Assembly: GCF_028389875.1 (NCBI RefSeq)
Contig: NW_026907681.1
Coordinates: 2,170,001-2,234,000, forward strand
Direction: 5' to 3'
DNA: 64,000 bases
Source of the DNA: Rhea pennata
Taxonomy: Eukaryota > Chordata > Aves > Rheiformes > Rheidae
Shown here: positions 20,401 through 32,090 of the stretch, piece after piece
Layout: every line of letters starts with the position of its first letter
How positions within the stretch are numbered: position 1 is the first letter of the stretch
Made by a program: the position numbers and the translations under genes
Notes under the pieces: model-generated
What the model saw: only the letters and a program-made list of their open reading frames with translations
What the model was told of the DNA's origin: nothing
The model's database searches: none

Positions 20401-22226
20401 CCGCCGTCTTGGCCGCCTCTCCAGGTAGCCCTCCGGCTGCGAGGGAGCTGGGAGCCGGCTGCGCCCCCGAGGAGCCCTGGCCGGCCTTGAGGCGCGTGCC
20501 GGGCTCCTTGGGCCGTGCGAGTCTTCCTGCCTGGAGGCCGGACGGGCTGCGGGGAGCCGTCGGGGGCCGAGGCGCAGCGTGCGAGCTCCGTCCTTGCTGC
20601 GCTTTGGCGGGGCGGGCTGAAGCCCTGGCGGGCTGCGCGGAGCAGGCCTGGCATGGGCTCGGCGAGCCTGGCCCGCCCCGTCTCGCTGAGGTGCCGCCCG
20701 GCCGTTCAGGGCGCGGGAGGGAGCTGGCCGCTGAAGCTGGCTGGCTTGCAGTGAAACAGCAAGCAGCACTGCGGTCAGTCTGTGGAGTCACTGCCTGGGA
20801 GAAGAAAAGAGGGGCAGGTGCTCTGCAGGGACCCTAAAAAAAATCTCTCAGACGTCGGAAAACTGCACTGTGGAGGTCGTGCACAGGAAGCGCTTTCTGC
20901 ACGGCTGTACAAACCGTGTGTTTGGGGTTTTAAGCATATGCAGTGTGGAAATCGGGAGGCTCCTGGGAAGTTTCTTTCTGGGCCCCAGCCAGCTGCGAGC
21001 CGGCACTGCCAGCTTGAGCAGCCCGGATTGCGTTGTCCTTCCGTGGTGCTCGGGCGGTGTTGGGAGCACGTAGGAAGCACCGCTGCCTTTTGCCCAGGCT
21101 GTGCTCTGTCAGCGGCCCCTTGGGCACAGCCCCCGCTACTAAAGCAAGCCTCTTCTGTGTTGGCCGCTGCTAAGGCTCTTGTAAATAAACTAGGGGGAGC
21201 ACACTGTTTTTTTGAATTTCCTTGTTTGTATTCAGTTGAACTTCTTGAACTGGATCCTTTCTAATGACCCAATACTAGTATTATTTTAATAAGAGTGTAA
21301 ATTACCAAAGTTGTTGTTTTTTTCCAGATATGAATGTCATCATTATAAGATAGATGGGATGTACAGGGTTTGTGCTTCCTCATCATAATTAAATAAGCAA
21401 ATATTAAAGAAAAATGTGGGGAGAAAACAGGTGGTTAACATAAATCTGATTTTAACCAAAACTATGACCATTGAGTTGCTGAGGACTTCTCAGTGGGGGA
21501 TGTTTTGGAAGGAAGGGCACTTTCTTTCTCTCTCCCCAAACTGTACTGCCAGCCATCTGTTGATAATTATTGTCCAGTCTCTGCTGAGAACTTGTGATAG
21601 TTAATATTTCCTCACCGCTTGAACAAATAAGCGATAATCACTGCAAGGTACTTGACCACAGGAGTAGAAAGATGAATAGCGTGGAAGAGTCAGTGTATAC
21701 CTTGGTTTGTGAAAACAGCTCAGTTTTCTATAAGTGATTATGACAAATTCAAATTCTTGACGACTTGGAGAATGAGTACATTGAGTTACATAGTATCTCT
21801 GGAAAAAGTAAGTTAAAAGATCAAAATTATCAAAAATCTTAAAAATTCTCCATTCCTGTTTGTTTCGTATTATTTTTAATTTACATTATCCTTTCTCAGA
21901 GGAAATATTGAATGTTTATAGCTAAGCTGGGGATAGCTCACTTCATGGCAATGTTTATTCTCTTAACCTGTCAAATCTTTATAGTTTTATTGAGCCCTGT
22001 GTAACAGGAGAGTAGAAATCATTCACTCTGGTTTAAAAATGGCCTCTGAAACTGTCCAAAATCATTGTTGTGATTTTGTTTTTCTTTTTTCAGTTATGTT
22101 AATAATACATACTAATAGGCTATGCCTTTAGTTCAAAGACCTGTAGGTTTACAAATAACAGCTCTTTCAACTTTGTAATACTCTTGATGTGATAGCTTCT
22201 AAGTTTGTCTAAGAGTGGTCTGGGAA

Positions 22227-22271
<45 letters not shown>

Positions 22272-23249
22272 AGGCTTCACAGTTGGACTTTTTCTATCTC
22301 TACAGTGACAATCTCTGTGTTTTTTCCCAACACGTAAAACTCAAGATTTTAAAAACTTATTTCTGGACCCACAGAAAACTTCAGATCTTAGCTCTTTGAA
22401 AACTCACTCCCTTTCAAAATGCCACAGAGTACGTTTTGCTGATAGCAAGAAAAATGTGTGTTGCTATTGAAATGGCTTTGGGTAATTTGATCAAAATGTC
22501 ATCAGGCCTGATCCATTTGAGTGTATACTTTATGCTTATTTTTTGGTTATTAACTTTCCTTTTCTTCATAGGTTTCAGTAGGTACAAGTCCTTGACGGCT
22601 TGCAGCACCTTTTCCAGAGGAAATGAACTGGGCAGCGCTGGTGTGCCCCGGTGGGCATGAGAAGCGTCTCAGGGCTCCTGGGACCTCAGAGGCCTGCCCT
22701 GAGGTGAGGTGGGCCTTGGGAAGAGGAATGGAGAGGATGGCGGGTTACAGAGATGTGTGGAGCTGCCAGCAGAGACCCCAGGACAGTCAGTGCGGAGCTG
22801 CACGTGGACGTGATGTTGGTGCCTGTAGCTCTCCTCTGCCGCTACCAGTTTGTGGCAGGGATCCCCCTGCCTGCCTTGGCTTGGCAGTGTTTGCGGGCTG
22901 CTGAGTGAGGGATCACGGGAGGGGAGATGTGTGGAGACTGAGCGGAGCTTGCTGGCGGATGCAGAGACGTGGGGAATCCTAGTGAGCACAGCTGCCCCTG
23001 GCTCAGTTCCCATGCCAGGAAATGGAGAAGAGGGTTGACTGTCTACTCCGGAGGACACACCAAGGAAAGCCATGCTAGAGTAGGGCCACCGCAGGCACGC
23101 TTAACGGCTGCTTACCCCAGGCAGCTTGCAAGGGCTGGCACCCATGCAGAGATGGGGAAGCACATGGGGTGCCCCGTCCCCTCTGCAGCCACAGCGTAGG
23201 ACTACCAGCTGCATGTCCTGTTCTCACCATGTCCCCCATGACCCTGCAG
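20401..23249. other. Flank between POLE-A promoter and P2RX2-like exons; no gene recognised
   Basis: The CpG-rich region continues to about 20,760 and then grades into AT-rich, intron-like DNA to about 22,600, with a long T tract at 22,230-22,270. GC-rich DNA resumes from 22,600. In human, PXMP2 lies head-to-head with POLE, so this could be the start of a divergent transcript, but I see no PXMP2 coding sequence. The open frames of 60-160 codons here have no recognisable similarity. P2RX2 exons 1-2 (first transmembrane segment) were looked for and not found, so a rearrangement breakpoint probably lies in this interval. Confidence 0.5.
22228..22270. repeat. Poly-T tract
   Basis: About 42 consecutive T bases interrupt AT-rich non-coding DNA. 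This could be the tail of a retrocopy inserted on the minus strand or a simple repeat. No adjacent retrocopy is recognised. Confidence 0.85.
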
Positions 23250-26200
23250 GGGCTAACAGTTTGCAGTGCTGTATGCAGCTGCGACCATGACTGCACCCCT
23301 GGCGACATGGACATGTTGGGCCACAGAGAGCTGGGCATGTGCAGGGACAAGTGATCTGTGCAGCACTGCGCACTGGGCAGGATCCCATTTGCCAGGAAGT
23401 TCAGCGTTGTGTGTTTGTCCTCACAGGGCAGAAGACAGGGCGCTGCGTGCCCAGTGCTGGCGGCACCGAGAAGAGCTCTGAAATGCTGGCTTGGTGTCCA
23501 GCAGAGGAAGCGAGTGTCGGGTACGGGCCCCAAAGATGGGTCGTGGCACTGGGGAGGAGAGTCCTCTGCTAGGATGGAACAGGCACCAAAAGGCTGGCCC
23601 ATCTTCGAGGTCCTGTTGGACACCAGGGGATGCTCTGGGCGGGACACCTCTGAGGGTGCTCTTGAAGGTTTGGCCCCTTCAGCAACAGGCCATGGCCTAG
23701 GGAGGCGGTGCCATGGCACAGGGATGGCCTTGCACAGGCCATGCCAACAGGGACCATTTTGCTCCCCAAGCCATAGTACTTAGGTCTTTCCACAGTGAGT
23801 CCCTGGCGAAGATGGCACCACAGTTCCCCATCCTTATCAAGAGGAACATCCACTTCCCCTGCTTCGGCTTCTCCAAGGATGTCCATGTGGAAGAGATCAA
23901 TGTGGGGCCTAGGGATAGAGCAAGTAGACCAGTGGGTACCCAGGCTGCCATGTGTGTACAGGGTATAGAACAAAGTGGAGAGCAATATAGGTGATGCTAA
24001 GCAGCTGAGTGCAGGTCAGGCCCTGCTGCTGGGACCAGGACAGCCTTGCTGCAGCAGCAGTGCTTTGTAGTCAGGTCTTTGGCATAGTGGGGAGAAGGGG
24101 GCCACCCTGGCCCTGCACTTGCATGTGTGTTGTCTGAGTGTGTGTGTGGAGTGCAGCCAGATACCTTCCTGAAAGTGCAATGGTGGATAGCACAGCCATT
24201 TCCCTTAACAATTAGGTACCAGAGGAATGAGTGTTCACTGACAGCAGGGAGATGTGGTTGAAATACGTGGACAAGCCTGAAGGATGGAGAGGCAGGAGTG
24301 GAGCTGTGCAGGAGCAGTGCCATTTGGCAGCTGGAGGAGATGCCGGCTTTTCACAGGGGATCCCTGTTCCTAAGTTGCTCCCAGAATGACGGAGGTTGGA
24401 AGCACCTCTGGAGATTGCCTAGTTCAACAGCTGCTTAAAGCGGGGTCACCTACAACAGGTTGCTCAAGGCCAAGCCAACTCGGGTTTTTGGTATCTCCAA
24501 GGAGAGAGACTCTCTAACCTCTCTGGGCAACCTGGTGCAGTGTTTGATCACCCTCACTGTAAAAAAAATGTTTGTTCTTAAGTTCAGACACAATTACTGT
24601 ATTTCAGTTTATGCCCATTGCCTCTCATATGATCACGGGGCACCACTGAGAAGAGCCTGGCTCCATCTTCTTTACTCTTACCCATCAGGTATTTGTACAC
24701 ATTGATAAGATGCCCCTGAGCCTTCTCTTCTCCAGACTTAACAGTCCCATTTCTCTCAGCCTCTCCTTACATGAGAGATGCTTCTAGTCCCTTCATCATT
24801 ATTGCTGGACTTGCTCCAGTAGGTCCATGTCTTTCTTGTACTGGTGAGACCACACCCACACACAGCACTCCAGCTGTGGCCTCACCAGTGCTGAGGAGAG
24901 GGCAGTAATCACCTCCCTCAACCTGCTGGGACAGGATGTTTTTTTGGTGCTCAGCTGCTGTCTCTGTGATACGGAGTTCTCAACCCTTACTCCATCCATC
25001 TATCCTTCACTCTTGCTTGCCCCTGCCTCCACTGAGGAAGGTGGTGATGATGAGGATGGTAATTATTGAGAAAGAAGGAGCAGGAATGCTCACACTGGTG
25101 GGTAGATATGGGGCATGTGGCCTTGCAAAGGGAGCGGTTGAAGTCTTTGGGAACAAGAATCCCTTTGATAATGCCAGCATCTCGCCAGGTAACTACCCCA
25201 GGGTTCCTCCTCTTCCTGCTCTCCACCCTCCTGCTGTGCAGGCCATCCCCTAGTCAGTCATGTGCATTTCTGAGTGCCTGCATACATCCACGTCTGGTAT
25301 GTAGTTCTCCTAGGAAATCCCTTCACCGTTCATCAGCTGGGACCGTCAGTGATGGCATGGATACCAATGAGCAGAGCTGGGGTTTAATGTTTCGTTTGGG
25401 TGCTTCACGATATTAGGAAGAAAATTGAGGCGTATTGGTGTGCTGCTCTATGCCATGGCTCTGGCTTTGTCTCCCCAGGGGCAACATTCAAGCTGCTGAG
25501 AGCAGTTACTTGAAAAGCTGCACCTTCAACACCACCTCTGCCCTTTACTGCCCCATCTTCAAGCGGAGCTTCATCGTGGAGCAGGCGGAAGAGAACTTAA
25601 GGGAGCTGGCAGAGAAGGTGTCATGTCCTGGGAGGATGGTCCTCCCAGAGGGCCCAAGGTCTTGCTGGCTGGGCACAGGGCGTTCCCTCAGCACCTGCTC
25701 TAGTGCTTGGCTCCACGGGATCATCACTCACACTGACACTGTTGAGACTCAGAGGCAGCTGGAGGCAGGTCCCTGGCCCTGCTGCCCTGCCAGTATGCTG
25801 CAGGGGCTAGCTGGGATGGGCTGAGGGCAGAGGCAGCTTAGCCAGCCTCAACAGCTCGGAGCACAGCACATCCACTGCAGCCCCTGAGCAGTCCTTTCTG
25901 CCCACCTTGCGCATGCAGAGCCCTGCAAGGCTCCCAGGCCCAGGGTCTCTCTTACGAGGCCCCTGTGCAGAGGCTGGAGAGCAGGAGGCCAGCTGGCAGC
26001 AAAGCATAGACTGCAGGTGTGCCTGTATCACTGCCAGGACTGGCAGGTTTGCTCGCCCAGCGGTGGGGACTCATTCACACACTTTGGGAAATACCATGAC
26101 ATTGCCAGGGGAGGGCAGTGCACCCAGCATTTGGTCTCCAGCCCCATCCGGCCCTGCTGCCTCTGCTGCCCTTTTGGGAGTAGACAATTCCCATCCAGGG

Positions 26201-27480
26201 AAGGAACTCAGCACTGTTCCATCCTCCCTCCAGGTTCTGCATCCCCTGCTCAGCCCCAGCACCCTCCAGACCCTAGAGGCCCCCCACTCTGCATCTGGGA
26301 ATGCTCCCTGATGCCTAGCCATGCTCCCAACTCAGGCCTGCCTGCAGCAGCCTTGCAAGCAGTGCTGCTGGCTTCCCTGGCAGGGCCGTGTGCCCCAGTA
26401 TGGTGGCATTCCTGGCTCTTCCCAGCTGGTGATGAGGATGACAGCTGTGCTAACGCCTGAGTGGGGGGAAATGCCCTGCTTGCTTGCTGGCTTATCATGC
26501 CCATGGCCAAGCTGTGTGCACAGTAGTGCTGTGCCCTGGGGTCACTGTGTCCATGGTGTGCTGGTGCTGTGCTAGGCCTGCTGGTTTCTGCTGCAGGGTG
26601 GGGTGGTCATCAGCTGGAACTGTAACCTTGGCCTGCCTGAAACCGACTGCAACCCCCACTACTCCTTCCACCGCCCCGATCCCAAGACCACTGTCCCAGG
26701 CAGTGGCACTTGCAGTCCTGCATCCTCCTCCTGCCCTCCCTGGTCCTGCTGTGGCTGGTCCCCATCACTGGGGCCTTCTACCTGTCTCCCCAGGAGGTCT
26801 GCAAAGTATTACAAATGGAACGGGACCCACACACGAGTGTTGATCAAGGCCTGTGGGATCCATATTGATGTCATCGTGCAGGGCCAGGTAGGATTTTGCA
26901 TGGTCCATGTGCTACTGGGGTGCATATGTGCATAATATGCTGCCGTGGTGCTAGGACCGTCCTGGAAAAGCAGCTCTTCTCCACTGCTGCCTCAGAGCTG
27001 GGATGAACACAGCCAGGCCTCTTCTGCTCAGCCTTGCAGAGGAATGGGGGAATCCCAGGTGCCTCAAATTAGAACCTTTGGCAAAGTGTGCAAAGTGTGC
27101 TGGAAGGAAATGCAAGACCTCATAGTGTGCGCTGCTGCTTGGGTAGGTTGTCCACACTGTGGCTTGGGCAGAGGGAGGTCTCTGCTCAGTCTCATTCCTT
27201 GTGCCCAACCCAGAGTGAATGCAGGCCCAGGCAGGAGGCAACCTGGGCTGGGCAGCGATTGCTGATCCCATCCTTTCTGCCAGGCAGGGAAGTTTAGCCT
27301 GATCCCCACTGTCATCAACCTGGCCGTGGCTCTGACCTCGCTGGGAATGGTGAGTATTGGTGCCGGGGGCTCGGCCCAGCTGCGCACTCCCAGCACTGAC
27401 CTCCCTCTCTCACCTTCCAGGGCTCCTTCCTCTGGGACTGGATCCTGCTGAGCTGCATGAACAAGGACCAGGAAATTTGA
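23250..27480 (+). pseudogene. P2RX2: P2RX2-like ATP-gated channel gene, truncated
   Basis: P2X2 is a trimeric ATP-gated cation channel with two membrane passes and a cysteine-rich ectodomain. Segments match human P2RX2 in order: 23,250-about 23,339 (DHDCTPGDMDMLGH), 23,427-23,520 (TGRCVPSAGGTEKSSE, AWCPAEEASV), 23,796-about 23,880 (MAPQFPILIKRNIHFP), 25,479-25,617 (LKSCTFNTTSALYCPIFKRS), 26,597-about 26,702, 26,794-26,886 ([17 protein letters not shown]), 27,288-27,349 (GKFSLIPTVINLAVALTSLG) and 27,421-27,480 (SFLWDWILLSCMNKDQEI, stop). The exons for the cytoplasmic N-terminus and first membrane segment are not found. The NFR motif before AKYY is missing, KTCE reads KSSE (a conserved cysteine lost), and the reading ends before the YxxxK motif after the second membrane segment. 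The 3'-to-3' arrangement with POLE copy B matches human 12q24.33. Probably a 5'-truncated relic or a misassembled gene. Confidence 0.8.
24380..24945 (-). mobile_element. CR1-type LINE 3' fragment in a P2RX2-like intron
   Basis: Diagnostic CR1 phrases read on the plus strand as the reverse complement of the element: GGTTGGAAGCACCTCTGGAG, GGGTCACCTACAACAGGTTG, CTCTCTGGGCAACCTGGTGC, TGCCCATTGCCTCTCATATG, GATAAGATGCCCCTGAGCC and CCAGCTGTGGCCTCACCAG. It is a 5'-truncated non-LTR retrotransposon copy in an intron. It is the clearest sequence evidence for an avian or other sauropsid source. Confidence 0.92.
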
Positions 27481-28400
27481 GCAGGCACCACCCTAAATCC
27501 TGGCCCTGGAGGTTTGGTCCTCTGGGACAGAGCAGTGGCCACGCTGCCAGCAAGGCAGGGCAGGGTGCCTGGGCACGGCTGCAGGGTGGGCAGCAGCATG
27601 TGGCTGGGGCTGCCAGGGCATCTGGCCCCTCCAGCCATCTCTCACCCCCGCGGCAGGCTGAAGGTGCCTCAGAGGCTGCTCCACGACATACAGCACCTCA
27701 GGGCTCTCCAGCCTCCAGAGAGTCTGTCCCGCAGGGACCGACCGCTTGTCCCTCCCCCACCACGTACAACCACAGCTGGAAGGAGCCACTGTGCCAGGCA
27801 GCAATAACACTTCCTCCATCCGGGCCCTGCTCGACTCTGAGCTACCTGCTTTTCCCACGCGATGATCCCTGTGCCTGGCCAGGATGCACCGGGCACCTTG
27901 CCGGCTGCTGCTGCTGGCCACCAAGAGCCACGGCCCCCTCCCTTCCCTCAGCCATGCTTCAAGCAGCTCCAGGCAGGTCCTGCCCCATGGCTGCCAGCTG
28001 CTGTGAGAGGCTGGGGGTCAAGAAAAGCCCCAGTGGCAGGGCAGACCCGTGGTGCCCTGGCTGGCTCCTGTGGGGGCTTTCAGGAGCTTTTGCTCTGGAG
28101 CAGAAGGCAGTGCCTGACTACTGGCTCTGCTTCAGCACACCGGGAATGGGCATTACCATTTTCTGGCTGGCTTGGAGCGCTGGCAGCCCCATCCTGGAGC
28201 AGCTCCTGGCTGCGGGCACCCAGGGTCCTGGGGGCAGGGGTGGGCACATCTCGAGTAGGCCTGCCCTGCTCATCCCCTGTGCCCCTGCAAAGCTGCCACA
28301 GATGGAGCTGCAGCAGTGGTGGTGGCCCTGGAGCCGTACTGAGGACTAGAGCAAGTCCTGCACTAGCCAAGCAGCCAGTACCCAATAAACTGCAACCACC
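27481..28400 (+). other. Region downstream of the P2RX2-like stop with candidate poly(A) signal
   Basis: GC-rich sequence follows the early stop. A canonical AATAAA lies at 28,384-28,389. A 330-codon open frame spans 27,357-28,349, but it is low in recognisable content and overlaps the last two P2RX2-like exons in another frame, so it is not called as a gene. The region may be the former long cytoplasmic tail and 3' UTR. Confidence 0.45.
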
Positions 28401-30472
28401 CAGCCTTGCTGCCTGGGGCCTGATTGCTGCAGCATGTGCTGGGGGGAGGGGGAGGGTGACAGTGCAGCGTCATGGCTAGCGGGGTGAGAGATGGACATGT
28501 GCATCGCTCCACCCTCCACCCTAAAAGCTGCACCCTGCTGCAGTGCCAGGGCACGGATGCTCTTGCCCCGGAGCCCGGGTGGTAGGGAACATGAGTACAA
28601 GCACCTGCTTGCCCTGCACTGCAGCAGTAGGGGAGGAGGACAAGTCCCCCCCAACCCCTGCCAGCCTGGTGCATGGACCTCTGCCAACACCAACCCTGCC
28701 CTGAGGCTGCAGCTCTCTGAGCCTATGCCCAAAAGCAATTCACAGCAGGTACCTGGCAGTAACTCACCCAGGCATAACCTGATTATTTTCTGGCTCTCAG
28801 GTTACAGCAGCTCAGCTCAGCACATCCTCCCCCAGCATAGCTCAGCCCGGGCAGAAGTTTGGGGGAAAGGGGTCTTGTCACACCGGGCAAGGGAAGACCC
28901 CAAGCCATGTCTTGAAGGCTCTCCCACAGGCTGGAGGGTGGGGATGCAGATGGAGGACATGCCAGGGGTACAGGCAGGGGACTTCTGGTGCACCAAAACC
29001 TCCTCTTGCTCCCCTTGCTGGGCTGGGGAGCATCTTCCCCCTTTGACTTGGGGTGCAATTGCTCACAGGAACAAGGTAATACCATTGCAAGAGGAGTCTA
29101 CCTTGTCCTCATTCCAAGAAGAGGACCTGGCTTCTCTAGGACCAAAGAGCAACTCTGAGCAGGCAAACCTATGGGAAGGGCTTGGGGGAAGGAGCCAGCC
29201 TCTCACTGTAGAGCAGCAGGATGAAGGCAAGTGCCTGCCCCCACCTCCAGCAGCTCATTGCCCTGAGGAGAGCAGGAGCAATGATGCAGGGCTGAGAGGA
29301 GCTGCCTGGCGCAGGTTGAAGCCACTGGAGGCTCCGCTGGACCAAACCTTAACTCAATTGCACAACGCAGTGATTGCATTAGGGCCAGTTTTCTCTGCCC
29401 GTCCAGGCCAGCTCATTTCCTCCCACTCTAATATCAAGAAAACAAACACATAGGTACAGCCCCCTCAACCCCCCTTTCAGCAGTACTAGATGGAGGGAGG
29501 GCATAGCGAAGGACAGGACCACTTGCCCCATAACCCAATGCTAATAGAAACAGGTATACTATAGAAGTGAAAAAACAAAGCTCAGAAAAATATTTTCAAT
29601 ACAGGTATGTGTGGAGGGCATTGAATACAAATATATATATATATATATGTATATATACACACACACACACACACACACATATAGAAAAGGAAGTGTCAGA
29701 AGTAGCTGAACACACAGTGTTTCAAAATGCCCAGAAAATTAACTGGAATCTAGTAATCTTGGCTCCCCTCATGCTTTTTCAGGCTTCTGCAAGCAGGAGT
29801 AGATGGAAAGGACCAGGAGGCCAGGCTTCAGCTAAGCACTGGCCTCCTGGGTTTCATCACACCTGTGCTGGGATTTCAGTGAGCAGCCCCCCCACCCTAT
29901 GACTCACTGCTGTCAACTTGAAGCTTTAGCACCCAAGTGGGACAGCTCCCTTGCTCCCCTTCCAGCCCAACAAGAAGAGTCTGGCTTTCTCCTCCCTCTA
30001 GGAATCCTGCCCCATGGCTCAGAGAATGCTCCTTTCCAGGGTGCCTACAGCTCCCTGCTGTGTGTGGGCCATAGCACGTGCTCCTCTACCCAAAGAACCA
30101 GATGCATTGTCTGTGACACATTTAATTGTATAAAACTCCACATTAAAACCACAGAGATTCATGCACACAGGGTGCTGCCTACAGCACAAACTCCCATCCC
30201 AAACTGGGCTTCTGCAGGGCTCTGGCAAATGCAGTCCCCCCTCCCCCATAGAGAGCAGTTCCAGCCCTAGGCACCTTCTTAATTCCCCCAGCACAGCACC
30301 AGGCTGTGACCAGGACTGCCCCAACACTGCTTAGCGCCCCCACACAGTGCAAGATGGATATGTGGCTTCTCCGAGACCTATCACAGAGCACAAATGCTCT
30401 TCAGCAGAGGTGAGAGCAAGTACCCAGAGCTGACCCAGCAACAAAAAAAGACAGCAGGACAAGTTCATCACA
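28401..30472. other. Intergenic region between P2RX2-like gene and POLE-B 3' end
   Basis: No exon-like segment is recognised. It holds a (TA)n/(CA)n microsatellite at about 29,630-29,683. A variant ATTAAA on the minus strand near 30,120 could serve the POLE 3' end. Confidence 0.5.
29630..29683. repeat. (TA)n-(CA)n compound microsatellite
   Basis: Alternating AT of about 26 bases is followed by alternating AC of about 28 bases, in intergenic DNA. Confidence 0.95.
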
Positions 30473-32036
30473 TCACTGCTGGAGCTGGTGGTTTGTACGG
30501 AGCAGCCACTCAATAGTTTCCAGCAGACAGGCCACGCTCTAGTGCCAAGCAATGCTCTGGAAGATGTTGATGTGCTCCATGAAGATCTGAGGGGGAAGAT
30601 ACCAGTGAGGGAGGGCTGCCCAGCACACCTCATGCATGAGCCAGGGAAGATGGAAGCTGGAGGGGACAGGGGGGAGAAGGCCAGGCCAGGAGAAGTTCTG
30701 CAAGCTGGTCAGGCAGGACTGCCTGGGTTGAGCACAAAGCAACGAATAAACAGCCAGAAAGCACAGAGAGATGAACTTGTGCCAGATGGGCTGAAAGGGA
30801 CAAGTTATCACTGGGTTTTTCACTGGCTGTTACAGAGGAGCTGCTGGCAGGAGGCTGCATCTGGTGGCAGGATGCACACATACCTGGGAAGAAATGGTGA
30901 GGGCAAAATCTCCAGCACAACTGCAGTACACAGGCATAGGTGTCTCCTTCACACCATGACACTTCTTGCACACCTAGAGGCAAAGGAGTTTTAGCTGGGA
31001 TAGCAGACAAGGCTGAGCAGCTCAGTCCTTTGACAGGGCTCTCTGGGGAGACACCACTGACATCAGGTCAATGGGTCAAGCCTCAGCCAGCCAGCAAAAG
31101 GCTGCAGCTATGTGCTGAGAAGAAGTGGAGAGCGCTCGAGCCAAACTCTCCTCATCATATCTCCACTGCATCACATCAGTCAGAGAAGTAAGGTTGGGCT
31201 GCTCGGTTTCAAGGAGCAGAGAGCAGCTTCAGCCCTCCTGCTGCAGCCTGCCACATCAAGGGCAGGCTCCCGCAGCACGGCCGCCCAGCACTCATCAAGT
31301 CCTGCAGCAGGTAGGCCATTAGCTTCTTCTGCAGCGCTTCCACCAGTGCCATTTCAATGGAATCCGAGTCATACTGGGCCTGGCAGTTGGAGCATACCCA
31401 ACTGGGCAGCACTGACCCATCCGAGGGGCAGAGAGAAGGGAGATGAACACAAGTGTGACTCTTCCCAAGAGAAAGCACGGTGCAGCCTCAGCCCTCGCAG
31501 CCTAACAAGAGCATTCAGATAGCCCCGAGTGCCAGGAAGCCATAACCAATTTCGGGAGGGGATAAAGCATCAGCCAAAGCACCAGCACACCTCAAACTGT
31601 CACAGGCAGCTCGGAAAGGGGATGAGCAGAAAATAACCTTGAAGGGAGGTTTATCGCTGTCATGGAACCAAGCAGATCTTCAAAGCAAAAGGACTGAGAG
31701 AGAGAGAAAGACGGACAACATGTGAGTGAATGACAGGCCGAGAGCACAACCATGCTAGGGCCTCTGGTGTCCCCAAGAGGGACTTCATGCATGCAGCCAG
31801 GGCAAAGGGGATTTCCTGGGAAAGGAAGGCTGTACCTGCAAGAGGGCAGGGTCCTTGCACAGGTCCAAGTCCCTGCAAAAATTGCACTTCCTGCAGATGA
31901 CTTCAGGGAGCATGTAGGAGCAGCAAGGGTCCCGAAACTGGGCTTCTTCTGAGAACTCACCCACCTCAATGAGGCGCAGCAGGTCCCGGCGCAGTTTGTT
32001 TACTTGGTTAGTTATACTGGCATCCAGGGACAACAC
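30473..32036 (-). pseudogene. POLE: POLE copy B, C-terminal cysteine-module exons
   Basis: Exons: 31,836-32,036 ([19 protein letters not shown], then [13 protein letters not shown]), about 31,306-31,422 ([15 protein letters not shown]), 30,884-30,973 ([19 protein letters not shown]) and 30,473-30,586 (IFMEHINIFQSIAWH). These match the human CysA/CysB region, which binds metal and contacts the POLE2 subunit. The metal-binding cysteines are kept. The 31.3-kb exon has no AG just upstream of DGSVLP, and its end reads GACTTG/atgagt instead of a GT donor. The last exon has TAG where human has TAC (QHYGMS), followed by in-frame homology LLETIEWLLRTN up to a TGA at 30,473. This is the only copy of these exons in the window. 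Confidence 0.85.
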
Positions 32037-32090
32037 CTACAGGAGACAGTGTTAGGTAAGGCCACCAGCAGAGAAGACAGTCCTCACGGG

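Noticed and set aside
19503-20837. 444-codon plus-strand open frame and several 200+ codon frames in both strands
   Set aside because: They fall in the CpG island, POLE exons 1-2 and the minisatellite. They are proline/arginine/glycine-rich because of GC content and have no independent support.
20782-21264. 160-codon plus-strand open frame beyond the POLE-A promoter
   Set aside because: No similarity to PXMP2 or any other family I know. Could be part of a divergent non-coding transcript, but the sequence does not show it.
27357-28349. 330-codon plus-strand open frame downstream of the P2RX2-like gene
   Set aside because: Wrong frame for the P2RX2 exons it overlaps, with no recognisable domain. 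Long open frames are expected in GC-rich DNA.
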